From positions 1 to 8,149 of the forward strand of contig JAAHIC010000160.1 of assembly GCA_010671965.1 (NCBI GenBank): DNA of 8,149 bases, read 5' to 3'. Shown piece after piece: positions 1-6,858 of the stretch. Position numbers and translations under genes: made by a program. This DNA comes from Leptolyngbya sp. SIO4C5. Its GTDB lineage: Bacteria > Cyanobacteriota > Cyanobacteriia > Phormidesmidales > Phormidesmidaceae. The notes beneath the pieces are model-generated. The model worked only from the letters and a program-made list of their open reading frames with translations, was not told the origin of the DNA and did not search any database. Numbering within the stretch: position 1 is the stretch's first letter; each line of letters starts with the position of its first letter.

Positions 1-2355
1 CAGCTAGAAGCCAAGCCTGACGATCGCATCCTGATTGTCGCCCTGACGGAAAAAGATATTCGCCGCTATGGCTGGCCGCTTTCCGATCGCCTTGTGGCTG
101 AACTGCTGCAAAAGCTACAGCAGCATCAGCCCCAGGTTATTGGCCTAGATCTCTATCGCAGTACGCCGCATCCACCGGGACGTCAAGACTTACTGAAGCA
201 GCTAGCCGCTCCCAATCTGGTTGCGATTACCAATGTGGGTACGGCCTCAGAGAGCATTCCACCGCCTGAGACTATGCCCTGGCAGCAGGTGGGATTTAAC
301 GATTTAGTTTTAGACCCAGACGGCATCGTGCGTCGCAGCTTACTGTATGTCAGCCATCCTCAAAACCCATACTATGCTTTCGGCCTGCGGGTTGCGATGC
401 AGTATGTTTCTCCCCAGCCAGTTCTGCAAACTTATGAATCTGGGCTGCTCATTAATCGCGTCATGCTGCCTGCTTTATCTAGAGAATCCGGCGGCTATCA
501 AACAGTAGATGCTCGCGGCTATCAGATTTTACTGCGCTATCGCTCAAAAACAGCGCCCGCCCGACAGGTCAGTATTGAACAAATCCTCAGCGATCGCGTA
601 CCGCCCAACTGGATTCGCCACAAAGCGGTTTTAATTGGCTCAACTGCTCCTAGCCTCAAGGATCAGTTCTGGACACCCTACGGCACCCAGCAAAGTTCTA
701 AACTCAAGCTATCAGGGGTTGTTATTCACGCTCAGATTGTCAGCCAGCTGCTGGATGTACTGCTACAAGAAACAGCTCTGTACCGTTTCCTGCCTACCTG
801 GAGCGAGAGTCTATGGCTGGGGGGATGGGCCTTGCTAGCAGGCATTATTGGCTGGCTGGCTGAACGTCCTTGGCTGGTAGGGCTGACCTTTGGCGGCTTG
901 TTCATTAGCCTATGGGGCATTGGCTGGCTGAGCCTGTCATATCAGATCTGGCTGCCAATGGCAGAGCCTACTCTAGCCGCGATCGCCGCTGGCAGCCTAG
1001 TGATGATTCAAAAAAAGCTCTATCGCAGTACCCACGATCGACTGACACAGCTTCCTGGCAGAGACGTGTTCATTCATCAGGTGCAAAATGCCTTGCAGGC
1101 CAAGCGCGTAGGCTCATCCACGCCTACATTGATGATTGCTTTTTTGAACATCAACCGCTTTAAATTTATCAATCAGAGTCTGGGTTATCGTGTGGGCGAT
1201 CAGGTATTGCTCAAACTAGTTCAGCGACTGCAACAGGTCTTACCCGCTGATACGCAGCTCGCTCGTATTGGCGGCGATGAGTTTGCCATTTTGTTTCAAA
1301 ACAGCTCGCTCAAAACGGTTGAAGCCATTCTCAATCAGCTCCAGCAGCATCTCTCAGATCCCTTTTGCCTGCAGCAGCAATCTCTCTTTCTCAGTGCTAG
1401 CGTGGGGCTGGCGATCGCTCAGAAAGATAACCGGCATAGCCCTGAAGATTTGCTACGCGATGCCCACACAGCCATGTATCAGGCCAAAGCGCTGAACACT
1501 TTTCACTGCCAGGTTTTTGCCACAGGCATGTCAACTGCAGCCCTGAGCCGCCTGCAGCTAGAAAGTGATTTACGCCAAGCTCTAGGGGCTAAGGAATTCC
1601 TGGTCTACTATCAGCCCATTGTCTGTCTCAAGACTAGAAAAATTGTTGGATTTGAAGCCCTAGTCCGATGGCAGCGAGCCGATGGCAGCTTTGTCATGCC
1701 CAGCGACTTTATTCCCATTGCTGAAGAAACCGACCTGATCGTGCCTTTGGGCCAGTGGATTTTTCAGGCTGCCTGCTATCAGCTACGGGACTGGCAGCAG
1801 CAATTTCCCAACTTGGCCTTGAAGCTCAGCGTCAATCTCTCCAGACGGCAACTGCGTCAGCCAGACTTGGCCAGTCAAATTTGCGCTAGCTTACAGGCAG
1901 CCGGTGTGGCTGGACAGCGGCTGCGGCTGGAAATTACTGAAAGCATGATGATGGCAGATGATCAAACGGCGACTACGTTAATGTCGCAGCTCAAAAGTCT
2001 CGGTCTACAGCTCAGCATCGATGACTTTGGCACAGGATACTCATCCTTGAGCCAGCTCTATAGATTTCCGGCAGATATTCTCAAAATTGATAAGTCCTTT
2101 GTTGAGCAAATAGAGCAAAGCGCTCAAAAACAGGAAATTACGCATACCATCATCGCTCTAGGCCATAAGCTAAACATGGAAATTGTGGCGGAAGGGATTG
2201 AAACAGAATATCAGCACGGCGTCCTAGCGCAAGCGGGCTGTCAGTATGGTCAGGGCTACTTGTTTTCTCCTCCCCTAGCGAGCACCGCTGCCACCCAGCT
2301 TTTAACGCAGCAGGTCCAGGCCACCCTGGCCAATGCCGACAATTTACAGCGCTGA
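1..2355 (+). CDS. CHASE2-GGDEF-EAL membrane c-di-GMP signalling protein (5' partial)
   Basis: The frame is open to the window edge, so 784 residues are visible and the true start lies upstream; the GTG at 94 is internal, because CHASE2-like sequence (RILIVALTEKDIRRYGWPLS) precedes it. In order: CHASE2 sensor (about 1-265), three hydrophobic helices (about 272-288, 291-312, 317-337), GGDEF domain (about 343-500) and EAL domain (about 519-775). CHASE2 normally lies outside the cytoplasmic membrane and the output domains inside. The GGDEF signature is intact (RIGGDEF, bases 1270-1284), but the usual DxDxFK metal-site motif reads NINRFK (1147-1164) and no RxxD inhibitory site precedes the signature. 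The EAL domain keeps FEALVRW (EAL at 1654-1662), SVNLS, EITES, DDFGTGYSSL (2020 on), LKIDKSFV, AEGIE and QGYLFSPPL. I infer a c-di-GMP phosphodiesterase with a weak or purely regulatory GGDEF domain. The ligand is unknown. Confidence 0.93.
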   Translation, partial: QLEAKPDDRILIVALTEKDIRRYGWPLSDRLVAELLQKLQQHQPQVIGLDLYRSTPHPPGRQDLLKQLAAPNLVAITNVGTASESIPPPETMPWQQVGFNDLVLDPDGIVRRSLLYVSHPQNPYYAFGLRVAMQYVSPQPVLQTYESGLLINRVMLPALSRESGGYQTVDARGYQILLRYRSKTAPARQVSIEQILSDRVPPNWIRHKAVLIGSTAPSLKDQFWTPYGTQQSSKLKLSGVVIHAQIVSQLLDVLLQETALYRFLPTWSESLWLGGWALLAGIIGWLAERPWLVGLTFGGLFISLWGIGWLSLSYQIWLPMAEPTLAAIAAGSLVMIQKKLYRSTHDRLTQLPGRDVFIHQVQNALQAKRVGSSTPTLMIAFLNINRFKFINQSLGYRVGDQVLLKLVQRLQQVLPADTQLARIGGDEFAILFQNSSLKTVEAILNQLQQHLSDPFCLQQQSLFLSASVGLAIAQKDNRHSPEDLLRDAHTAMYQAKALNTFHCQVFATGMSTAALSRLQLESDLRQALGAKEFLVYYQPIVCLKTRKIVGFEALVRWQRADGSFVMPSDFIPIAEETDLIVPLGQWIFQAACYQLRDWQQQFPNLALKLSVNLSRRQLRQPDLASQICASLQAAGVAGQRLRLEITESMMMADDQTATTLMSQLKSLGLQLSIDDFGTGYSSLSQLYRFPADILKIDKSFVEQIEQSAQKQEITHTIIALGHKLNMEIVAEGIETEYQHGVLAQAGCQYGQGYLFSPPLASTAATQLLTQQVQATLANADNLQR

Positions 2356-2500
2356 GGCGGGCGATCGCCCGTCTTGGCAACTGTCCATGCTCGTAGCGGT
2401 TTCTCGCTCAGCTAAGAACCCAAAGGCCGCTGAGGGTACCTTTCTGTCTCTGAGCTACAGCGAGTACGGCGCCTCCATCATCTTTGAAAACTTGCAGTAA
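2333..2500 (+). CDS. candidate small protein, 55 aa, overlapping the upstream gene
   Basis: This is an ATG-to-TAA ORF of 55 codons in a frame different from the upstream gene, whose last 23 bases it overlaps, as expected for translational coupling. The product begins MPTIYSAEAGDRPSWQLSM and ends in EYGASIIFENLQ. It is soluble-looking, with no membrane helix, no cysteine and balanced charge. A second in-frame ATG at 2387 would give 37 residues. Neither start has a good Shine-Dalgarno; only CAGG/CCAGG elements lie upstream of 2333. In favour: it fills most of a 216-bp gap between two genes and avoids rare codons. Against: it is short, I do not recognise a family, and its 3' half carries one arm of a long inverted repeat, so the region could be untranslated structured RNA or a gene remnant. 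Confidence 0.35.
   Translation: MPTIYSAEAGDRPSWQLSMLVAVSRSAKNPKAAEGTFLSLSYSEYGASIIFENLQ
2356..2373 (+). repeat. HIP1-centred palindrome directly after the stop codon
   Basis: The HIP1 octamer at 2361-2368 extends to a perfect 14-bp palindrome (2358-2371), and to 18 bp if one G:U pair is allowed. As RNA it could form a 7-bp GC-rich stem with a GAUC loop beginning at the base after the TGA of the CHASE2-GGDEF-EAL gene. No U-tract follows, so it is at most a weak terminator or 3'-end stabiliser. It also lies inside the candidate small ORF. Confidence 0.5.
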
Positions 2501-2527
2501 ACTGAGAAAGCTATCACCTCAGCGGCC
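2425..2527 (+). repeat. nested inverted repeat before the kinase gene
   Basis: GGCCGCTGAGG at 2425-2435 is perfectly complementary to CCTCAGCGGCC at 2517-2527 (11 bp). Just inside, CTTTCT at 2440-2445 pairs with AGAAAG at 2505-2510, with an internal loop of 4 and 6 bases between the two stems. About 59 bases remain in the inner loop. The right arm ends 44 bases before the kinase ATG. The order suits a folded 5' leader of the kinase mRNA. No known riboswitch consensus was recognised. Confidence 0.45.
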
Positions 2528-2571
2528 ATGCTAGACGTGCGGCTGGTTTTGAGGCTAGACCCTATCTCACT

Positions 2572-4467
2572 ATGCAATCTCCTATCCCTGCCGCCACTGT
2601 TCTGCAAAACCGTTACCGAGTTGCCCACATGCTAGGGCAAGGTGGCTTTGGTCGCACTTATCTAGCTGAAGATCAGGGACGCTTTAATGAGCGATGCGTC
2701 TTAAAAGAGTTTATGCCGCTGCAGGGAGAAGATCATTTTTCTGAAAAAGCAACCCAGCTCTTTCAGCGGGAAGCTCAGATTCTCTACAAGATTCAGCATC
2801 CTCAAATTCCCCAGTTTCGCGCCATTTTTGAGCAGGATCAGCGCTTATTTCTGGTACAGGACTATGTGGAAGGAATGACCTACCGCGAACTCCTAGACCA
2901 GCGACGGCTACAGCAGCAGTCCTTTTCAGAGGCTGAGGTGCGGCAGTTCTTGCATCAGATGCTGCCAGTGCTGGCTCATATTCATGCCCAGGGCATTATT
3001 CACCGGGATATCAGCCCTGACAATATTATTCTGCGCAACAGCGATCGCCTGCCTGTCCTGATTGACTTTGGCGTCGTTAAAGAAGTCGTGACGCGGATCC
3101 AGGTGCCCGAAGTCGTGAGTCAGGCTACGACGGTGGGTAAGCGAGGCTATGCCCCCAGCGAGCAGATGCAAACCGGGCGAGCCTATCCCAGCAGCGACCT
3201 TTACTCGCTGGCGGTCACGGCAATTGTGCTGCTGACTGGCAAAGAACCCCAAATGCTGTTTGACGATGTGAACTTAACCTGGGTTTGGCCCCAGTATGTC
3301 ACAGTCAGCCCAGGACTGGCGCAGGTACTCAATCGCGCCCTCAGCTATCGTCCGGGCGATCGCTATCAGTCTGTCAACGAGATGGCACAGGCGCTGGGAG
3401 AATCGGTTACGACGGCAACCCGTCCGGCCAGCCAGCCGCCACCCTCTGCCCCTGAAGTTTCCCGAATGAAAACGGTTGCCGTCAGTCCACGCTACCAGGC
3501 AACCCAGGCTCACACTGCTGCCCGTACCTCGCCCGCCCGCCCCACTACCCAGTCGGCCCCATCAACATCAGAATCAGATTCACTGTGGGAAAATCCTTGG
3601 GCTGTCAGCGCCATCGGCTTAGGTTTAGCCCTGGCAGCAGCGCTTGGCGGCTGGGCTGTCGTTCAGGCTATCAACAGCGATGATACAGCGGCCCCGCCTG
3701 CCGTAGAAAGCCCAGATATTACGCTTAATCCGACTCCGACCGAACCCACGGAACCAGCACCCAATCGCCCCGTAGAATACAGTCAAGCGTTCAGTCTGTC
3801 TGCCGGTGAGAGCCAAACGGTTGAAGGGAGTCTGCGCGCTGGTGAAACGGTTAACTATCGCTTTCAGGCAGAACGGGGCCAGTCTTTGACTGCCACTTTA
3901 GAGGGGGAAGGGGTATTACTCAGTGTCTTAGCGCCCAATCAGCAGCCCGTAGAGGCGGCTGCGAGACGAACCTTGAGCTGGCAGGGGGAATTGCAGTTCA
4001 ACGGCGAATATACGATTCAGTTGCGTACGATACAGGGACTTGATGAAAGCGACTATCGGCTAGCGGTGAGTCTGGCAGTGGATGAACCAGAGCCAGAACC
4101 GGAACCAGAGCCGGAACCCGAACCGGAGCCGGAGCCGGAGGAGCCAGCAACCCAGCCGGAGATTCTGCAGCAGCGCGTTCAGTTTCCGACTGGAGAAACG
4201 GGCGTCCGGGTCGCCAATGATGTCGGTCAGGGCCGCGTTCGTCGCTACATTGTCAATGCCCAGCAGGGGCAGGTCCTATCGGCCAAGTTGGTCAACGCCA
4301 GCGGCCCGGCAACGTTGAACATTCGCCTGCCCAGCGGCGACATCATTGAGAATGGGTCTGGTTTGCTGTCCTGGAGCGAAGAATTGCCTGTCGGCGGCGA
4401 TTACTTTGTTGATGTGGTATCGGCGGCCCCGGCTGAGTTTACCTTAGATCTACAGGTGACTAACTAA
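2572..4467 (+). CDS. transmembrane Ser/Thr protein kinase with duplicated extracytoplasmic domain
   Basis: This 631-residue protein has an N-terminal Hanks-type kinase domain (about 13-280), a Ser/Thr/Pro-rich linker (about 283-342), one membrane helix (343-367) and a C-terminal part predicted outside the membrane. The kinase shows the glycine loop GQGGFG (22-27), ATP lysine K45 in VLKEF, helix-C glutamate in FQREAQIL, catalytic HRDISPDN (144-151), DFG (165-167) and the activation-segment motif GKRGYAPSEQ. The HRDxK lysine is Ser (S148), as I recall from a subset of cyanobacterial kinases. The ectodomain has two similar beta-rich modules (about 400-503 and 532-631), possibly PPC-like, sharing a 'GQ-L-A-L ... 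LSW--EL---G-Y' pattern and separated by nine Glu-Pro pairs (505-522). Substrate and ligand are unknown. The ATG at 2572 is the first in-frame start after the stop at 2503 and lacks a Shine-Dalgarno. bioD follows after 61 bp. Confidence 0.93.
   Translation: MQSPIPAATVLQNRYRVAHMLGQGGFGRTYLAEDQGRFNERCVLKEFMPLQGEDHFSEKATQLFQREAQILYKIQHPQIPQFRAIFEQDQRLFLVQDYVEGMTYRELLDQRRLQQQSFSEAEVRQFLHQMLPVLAHIHAQGIIHRDISPDNIILRNSDRLPVLIDFGVVKEVVTRIQVPEVVSQATTVGKRGYAPSEQMQTGRAYPSSDLYSLAVTAIVLLTGKEPQMLFDDVNLTWVWPQYVTVSPGLAQVLNRALSYRPGDRYQSVNEMAQALGESVTTATRPASQPPPSAPEVSRMKTVAVSPRYQATQAHTAARTSPARPTTQSAPSTSESDSLWENPWAVSAIGLGLALAAALGGWAVVQAINSDDTAAPPAVESPDITLNPTPTEPTEPAPNRPVEYSQAFSLSAGESQTVEGSLRAGETVNYRFQAERGQSLTATLEGEGVLLSVLAPNQQPVEAAARRTLSWQGELQFNGEYTIQLRTIQGLDESDYRLAVSLAVDEPEPEPEPEPEPEPEPEPEEPATQPEILQQRVQFPTGETGVRVANDVGQGRVRRYIVNAQQGQVLSAKLVNASGPATLNIRLPSGDIIENGSGLLSWSEELPVGGDYFVDVVSAAPAEFTLDLQVTN
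4084..4137 (+). repeat. hexanucleotide coding repeat, (Glu-Pro)9
   Basis: Nine tandem GA(A/G)CCN units encode alternating Glu-Pro inside the kinase ectodomain. Synonymous third bases vary between units, so the array is degenerate rather than a pure microsatellite. Such Pro-rich acidic tracts form extended rods, so it probably spaces the two C-terminal modules. Unit number is likely to differ between strains. Confidence 0.9.
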
Positions 4468-4528
4468 ATTTAACGGTGCCATAGCGCCAGTCTTTGCTCT
4501 TACCAATAATTTGCGCCGCTAGATTGAG

Positions 4529-5218
4529 ATGTTGAATGCCTTGCTCATTGCTGGAACCGATACCGATGCGGGTAAAACTGTTGTCACGACAGCCTTAGCA
4601 GCTTACTGGCAACAGAATTATGGTTCTCGTTCCCTCGGTTTACTCAAACCTGTCCAGTCAGGCCAAGGCGATCGCGAGCTCTATCAGCAGCTTTTTCAGC
4701 TAGATCAGACCCTAGAGCAAATTAATCCAGCCTATTTCTCTGCTCCATTGGCCCCCCCGCTGGCGGCTGAACGCGAAGGCAGTCGGGTTGACCTCAAGCC
4801 AGTTTGGCAGACCCTAAGGGAGTTAGAGCGATCGCGCGATTGGGTTCTGGTAGAAGCCTTGGGCGGGCTAGGTTCCCCCGTCACCGAGGAGCTAATAGTC
4901 GCAGATCTAGCAGCTCAGTGGCGGCTGCCGACGGTGTTGGTCGTACCCGTGCGCTTGGGGGCGATCGCCCAGGCGGTCGCTAACGTGGCTTTGGCCCGGC
5001 AGCATCAGATCGCGCTCAAGGGCATCATTCTCAACTGCGCCCAACCGCGATCGCCTGCAGAAATTGCTGACTGGGCCCCACAAACCCTGATTGAATCGCT
5101 GACTCAAACGCCGATACTAGGGGTTATACCCCATCTTGCCGAGACGACTGATCTCCCCAGCTTATCTAAAGCCGCCTCTCAGCTCATACTAGACGGCTTG
5201 CTGCCAGCGATAGCTTAA
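4529..5218 (+). CDS. bioD: dethiobiotin synthetase (ATP-dependent)
   Basis: BioD closes the ureido ring of dethiobiotin from 7,8-diaminopelargonate, CO2 and ATP in the cytoplasm, the penultimate step of biotin synthesis. The 229-residue length is normal. Visible signatures are the P-loop GTDTDAGKT (residues 9-17), KPVQSG (40-45, substrate/phosphate site), the glutamate of EALGG (E109; usually EGAGG, so Gly is replaced by Ala), VVPVRLGAIAQA and KGIILNCAQPR, matching the usual VxVxLG...GxxxN region. The ATG at 4529 sits directly before the conserved first beta strand; GAG three bases upstream gives at most a poor Shine-Dalgarno. No other bio gene is in the window. It may be read through from the kinase gene 61 bp upstream. 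Four HIP1 sites lie inside it, the densest cluster here. Confidence 0.95.
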   Translation: MLNALLIAGTDTDAGKTVVTTALAAYWQQNYGSRSLGLLKPVQSGQGDRELYQQLFQLDQTLEQINPAYFSAPLAPPLAAEREGSRVDLKPVWQTLRELERSRDWVLVEALGGLGSPVTEELIVADLAAQWRLPTVLVVPVRLGAIAQAVANVALARQHQIALKGIILNCAQPRSPAEIADWAPQTLIESLTQTPILGVIPHLAETTDLPSLSKAASQLILDGLLPAIA

Positions 5219-5309
5219 CGCTAGTCATACTTGTGTAATCTTTTGCGGCAAAAGGGCTGAGATCACAACCGATCAAAAAACTTATCGCCATAATGTAATG
5301 AAAGGGTCC

Positions 5310-5347
5310 GGATTTTCAGTAGAGTCATTGAAAATACTGAAATGTCC
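5310..5347. promoter_or_regulatory. perfect 8-bp inverted repeat with competing hairpin: candidate operator or RNA switch
   Basis: TTTCAGTA (5314-5321) and TACTGAAA (5335-5342) are perfect inverted repeats with arm centres 21 bp apart, two helical turns, as suits a dimeric regulator on one DNA face. GGA/TCC (5310-5312 and 5345-5347) extends the symmetry past a small internal loop. An overlapping alternative stem, ATTTTCA (5312-5318) with TGAAAAT (5329-5335), is mutually exclusive with it if transcribed. It lies about 200 bp before the amidohydrolase ATG. The spacing rules out the NtcA pattern GTA-N8-TAC. No regulator can be named. Confidence 0.35.
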
Positions 5348-5434
5348 TCAAATGGCGACAGGCTGACGAACTCCCGAAGCCAGCTAAAGTTTCATCCCTT
5401 AGGTTCTGTTTCCCTTGTCTTGCAAATAAGAAGC

Positions 5435-5504
5435 TAGTGCTTAGGAGCGTTTTGCCTGCTAGGACATACCGACGATCGCTGCTTAGCTTTAAGCTTGAGC
5501 ACTA
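5435..5504 (+). repeat. long-range stem in the putative amidohydrolase leader
   Basis: TAGTGCT (5435-5441) pairs with AGCACTA (5498-5504). As RNA the helix extends to 11 bp, with two G:U pairs, over 5435-5445 and 5494-5504. The 48-base loop has a small inner pairing, GCTA/TAGC (5458-5461 and 5484-5487). The structure ends 41 bases before the ATG at 5546. No known riboswitch family was recognised. Confidence 0.3.
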
Positions 5505-5545
5505 TTTAGCAAATTTCTCATTCATAGACTTGATTTGTTAACCCA

Positions 5546-6760
5546 ATGATTTCCACAATCCCGTCTACCAGCGCCGACTTAGCTAGCATTCGTTTACAAA
5601 TTCGCTCCCTCCAGCCCCAGCTAGTGGCTTGGCGAAGACGGCTACACCAATATCCTGAACTGGGATTTCAAGAGCATCAAACGGCTCAACTGATTACCAA
5701 AAAGCTGACAGAATGGGGCATTGAACATCAAACTGGCGTAGCGGAAACCGGCATCGTCGCTACGATCACCAGCGATCGCCCCGGCCCAGTCCTAGCTATT
5801 CGTGCCGATATGGATGCGCTGCCCATTCAAGAGCTGAACGAGGTGCCCTACTGCTCTCAAAATGACGGGCGGATGCACGCCTGCGGCCATGATGGACACG
5901 TGGCGATCGCCCTGGGAACTGCTTTTTACCTAGCGCAAAACCGTGATTGTTTCGCAGGCACCGTCAAAATCATCTTTCAACCAGCAGAAGAAGGGCCGGG
6001 TGGGGCTAAACCGATGATCGAGGCCGGAGTGCTGCAACAGCCCAACGTAGATGCCATTATCGGGCTGCACCTGTGGAACAATCTGCCGGTGGGCACTGTC
6101 GGCGTTCGTAATGGCCCGCTGATGGCCGCCACAGAGCTATTTCACTGCACGATTCATGGCAAGGGGGGACACGGCGCAATTCCCCATCAGACGGTTGATT
6201 CAGTCGTTGTCGGCTCCCAGGTGGTCAACGCTGTGCAGACAATCGTGTCCCGCAACGTTGACCCCCTGAAGGCGGCTGTCGTTACCATTGGCAAATTTCA
6301 TGCCGGGACAGCCCTCAACGTCATCGCTGACGAAGCCCGTATGAGCGGTACGGTGCGCTACTTTGACGAGGCTTACACTCATTTCTTTGCCCAACGGCTA
6401 GAGCAAATTATCGCCGGGGTGTGTCAAAGCTACGGGGCTCGCTACACCTTTGACTATCGCCCGCTCTATCCGCCTGTGATCAATGACGCCGATATTGCTG
6501 ATTTGGTACGCACCGTGGCTCTCTCAGTAGTAGAAACGCCTACCGGTGTCGTGCCAGAGTGCCGCACGATGGGCGGTGAAGATATGGCTTTCTTTCTGAG
6601 GGAGGTGCCGGGCTGTTATTTCTTCTTAGGCGCAGCTAATCCGGCTAAAGATCTGGCCTATCCGCACCATCATCCCCGCTTTGATTTCGACGAAACCGCC
6701 TTGGGTATGGGGGTCGAAATGTTTGTCCGCTGCGTAGAGAAATTTTGCACCGCCCGCTAA
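5546..6760 (+). CDS. M20D-family metallo-amidohydrolase (N-acyl-amino-acid / hippurate hydrolase type)
   Basis: This family of two-metal cytoplasmic hydrolases cleaves amide bonds of N-acylated amino acids or amino-acid conjugates; relatives include bacterial hippurate hydrolases and plant IAA-amino-acid hydrolases. The 404-residue length is normal. Visible signatures: RRRLHQYPELGFQE near the N terminus, RADMDALP, metal-site HACGHDGH (111-118, with C113 and H115), FQPAEEGPGG (E148 and E149: general base and metal ligand), GLHLW (H175), the dimerisation-domain stretch GKGGHGAIPH, MGGEDMAFF, and the final metal His in YPHHHPRFDFDE (374-376). C113 places it in M20D rather than the ArgE/DapE type. 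The true substrate cannot be read from sequence. The ATG at 5546 starts a typical N terminus but has no Shine-Dalgarno. A 327-bp gap before it suggests its own promoter. Confidence 0.93.
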   Translation: MISTIPSTSADLASIRLQIRSLQPQLVAWRRRLHQYPELGFQEHQTAQLITKKLTEWGIEHQTGVAETGIVATITSDRPGPVLAIRADMDALPIQELNEVPYCSQNDGRMHACGHDGHVAIALGTAFYLAQNRDCFAGTVKIIFQPAEEGPGGAKPMIEAGVLQQPNVDAIIGLHLWNNLPVGTVGVRNGPLMAATELFHCTIHGKGGHGAIPHQTVDSVVVGSQVVNAVQTIVSRNVDPLKAAVVTIGKFHAGTALNVIADEARMSGTVRYFDEAYTHFFAQRLEQIIAGVCQSYGARYTFDYRPLYPPVINDADIADLVRTVALSVVETPTGVVPECRTMGGEDMAFFLREVPGCYFFLGAANPAKDLAYPHHHPRFDFDETALGMGVEMFVRCVEKFCTAR

Positions 6761-6797
6761 CGTCTTCTCAGGGTAAAGCTGCAAAAAATTCTTAAGG

Positions 6798-6826
6798 TTG
6801 AGTCGCTAGCTAACCTCTGGCTGTAA
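6798..6826 (+). promoter_or_regulatory. possible sigma70-type promoter for the exported-protein gene
   Basis: TTGAGT (6798-6803) and TAACCT (6821-6826) are separated by 17 bp and lie in the 98-bp gap after the amidohydrolase. Transcription would begin near 6833, giving a leader of about 26 bases that still contains the Shine-Dalgarno. The -10 matches consensus at only 3 of 6 positions, so this is weak. Confidence 0.25.
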
Positions 6827-6843
6827 GCTTTGGATGAGAAAGC

Positions 6844-6850
6844 GGAGGAG
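6844..6850 (+). promoter_or_regulatory. strong Shine-Dalgarno GGAGGAG
   Basis: GGAGGAG lies 8 bases before the ATG at 6859 and fixes that start. It is the only strong ribosome binding site in the window; the other genes here have weak or no such sequence, suggesting this protein is made at a higher level. Confidence 0.85.
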
Positions 6851-6858
6851 CAATAAAC

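Larger units (their letters stand above)
5219..5545. other. 327-bp intergenic region, AT-richer, with several inverted repeats
   Basis: No convincing gene is present on either strand; the best ORF is 22 codons at 5298-5366, without a Shine-Dalgarno. It contains a short hairpin CTTTTG-cgg-CAAAAG (5240-5254) 21 bases after the bioD stop but without a U-tract, the palindrome pair at 5310-5347 and a long-range stem at 5435-5504. The sequence is less GC-rich than the flanking genes and has no HIP1 octamer (only an ACGATCGC near-match at 5473). It probably holds the bioD 3' end plus the promoter and leader of the amidohydrolase gene. I could not place a convincing -35/-10 pair. Confidence 0.7.

Noticed and set aside
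94..2355. GTG at 94 as the start of the CHASE2-GGDEF-EAL gene
   Set aside because: The frame stays open to base 1 and encodes conserved CHASE2 sequence before this codon, so the gene is cut by the window edge.
2926..3252. 108-aa minus-strand ORF opposite the kinase domain
   Set aside because: The + strand encodes intact, well-conserved kinase motifs here; the antisense frame shows no family resemblance.
4082..4318. Arg/Ser/Asn-rich ORF in another frame over the Glu-Pro repeat
   Set aside because: It is the out-of-frame reading of the GA(A/G)CCN repeat inside the kinase gene, with no start signal of its own.
5251..5282. GGCTGAGAT...ACC-GATC resembling part of a TPP riboswitch (THI box)
   Set aside because: The second half of the consensus (CTGATC-GG-TAAT-CC-GCG-AGGGA) and the P1 stem are missing, and the downstream gene is not a thiamine gene.
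5319..5337. GTA...TAC within the palindrome as an NtcA site
   Set aside because: The spacing is 13 bases instead of the required 8, and no -10 element is correctly placed.
5298..5366. 22-codon ORF upstream of the amidohydrolase
   Set aside because: It has no Shine-Dalgarno, is very short, and overlaps the inverted repeats that explain the sequence better.
4529..6760. bioD and the amidohydrolase as a biotin-scavenging pair
   Set aside because: They are separated by 327 bp with their own structured region, and nothing in the M20D sequence points to biotinylated substrates.
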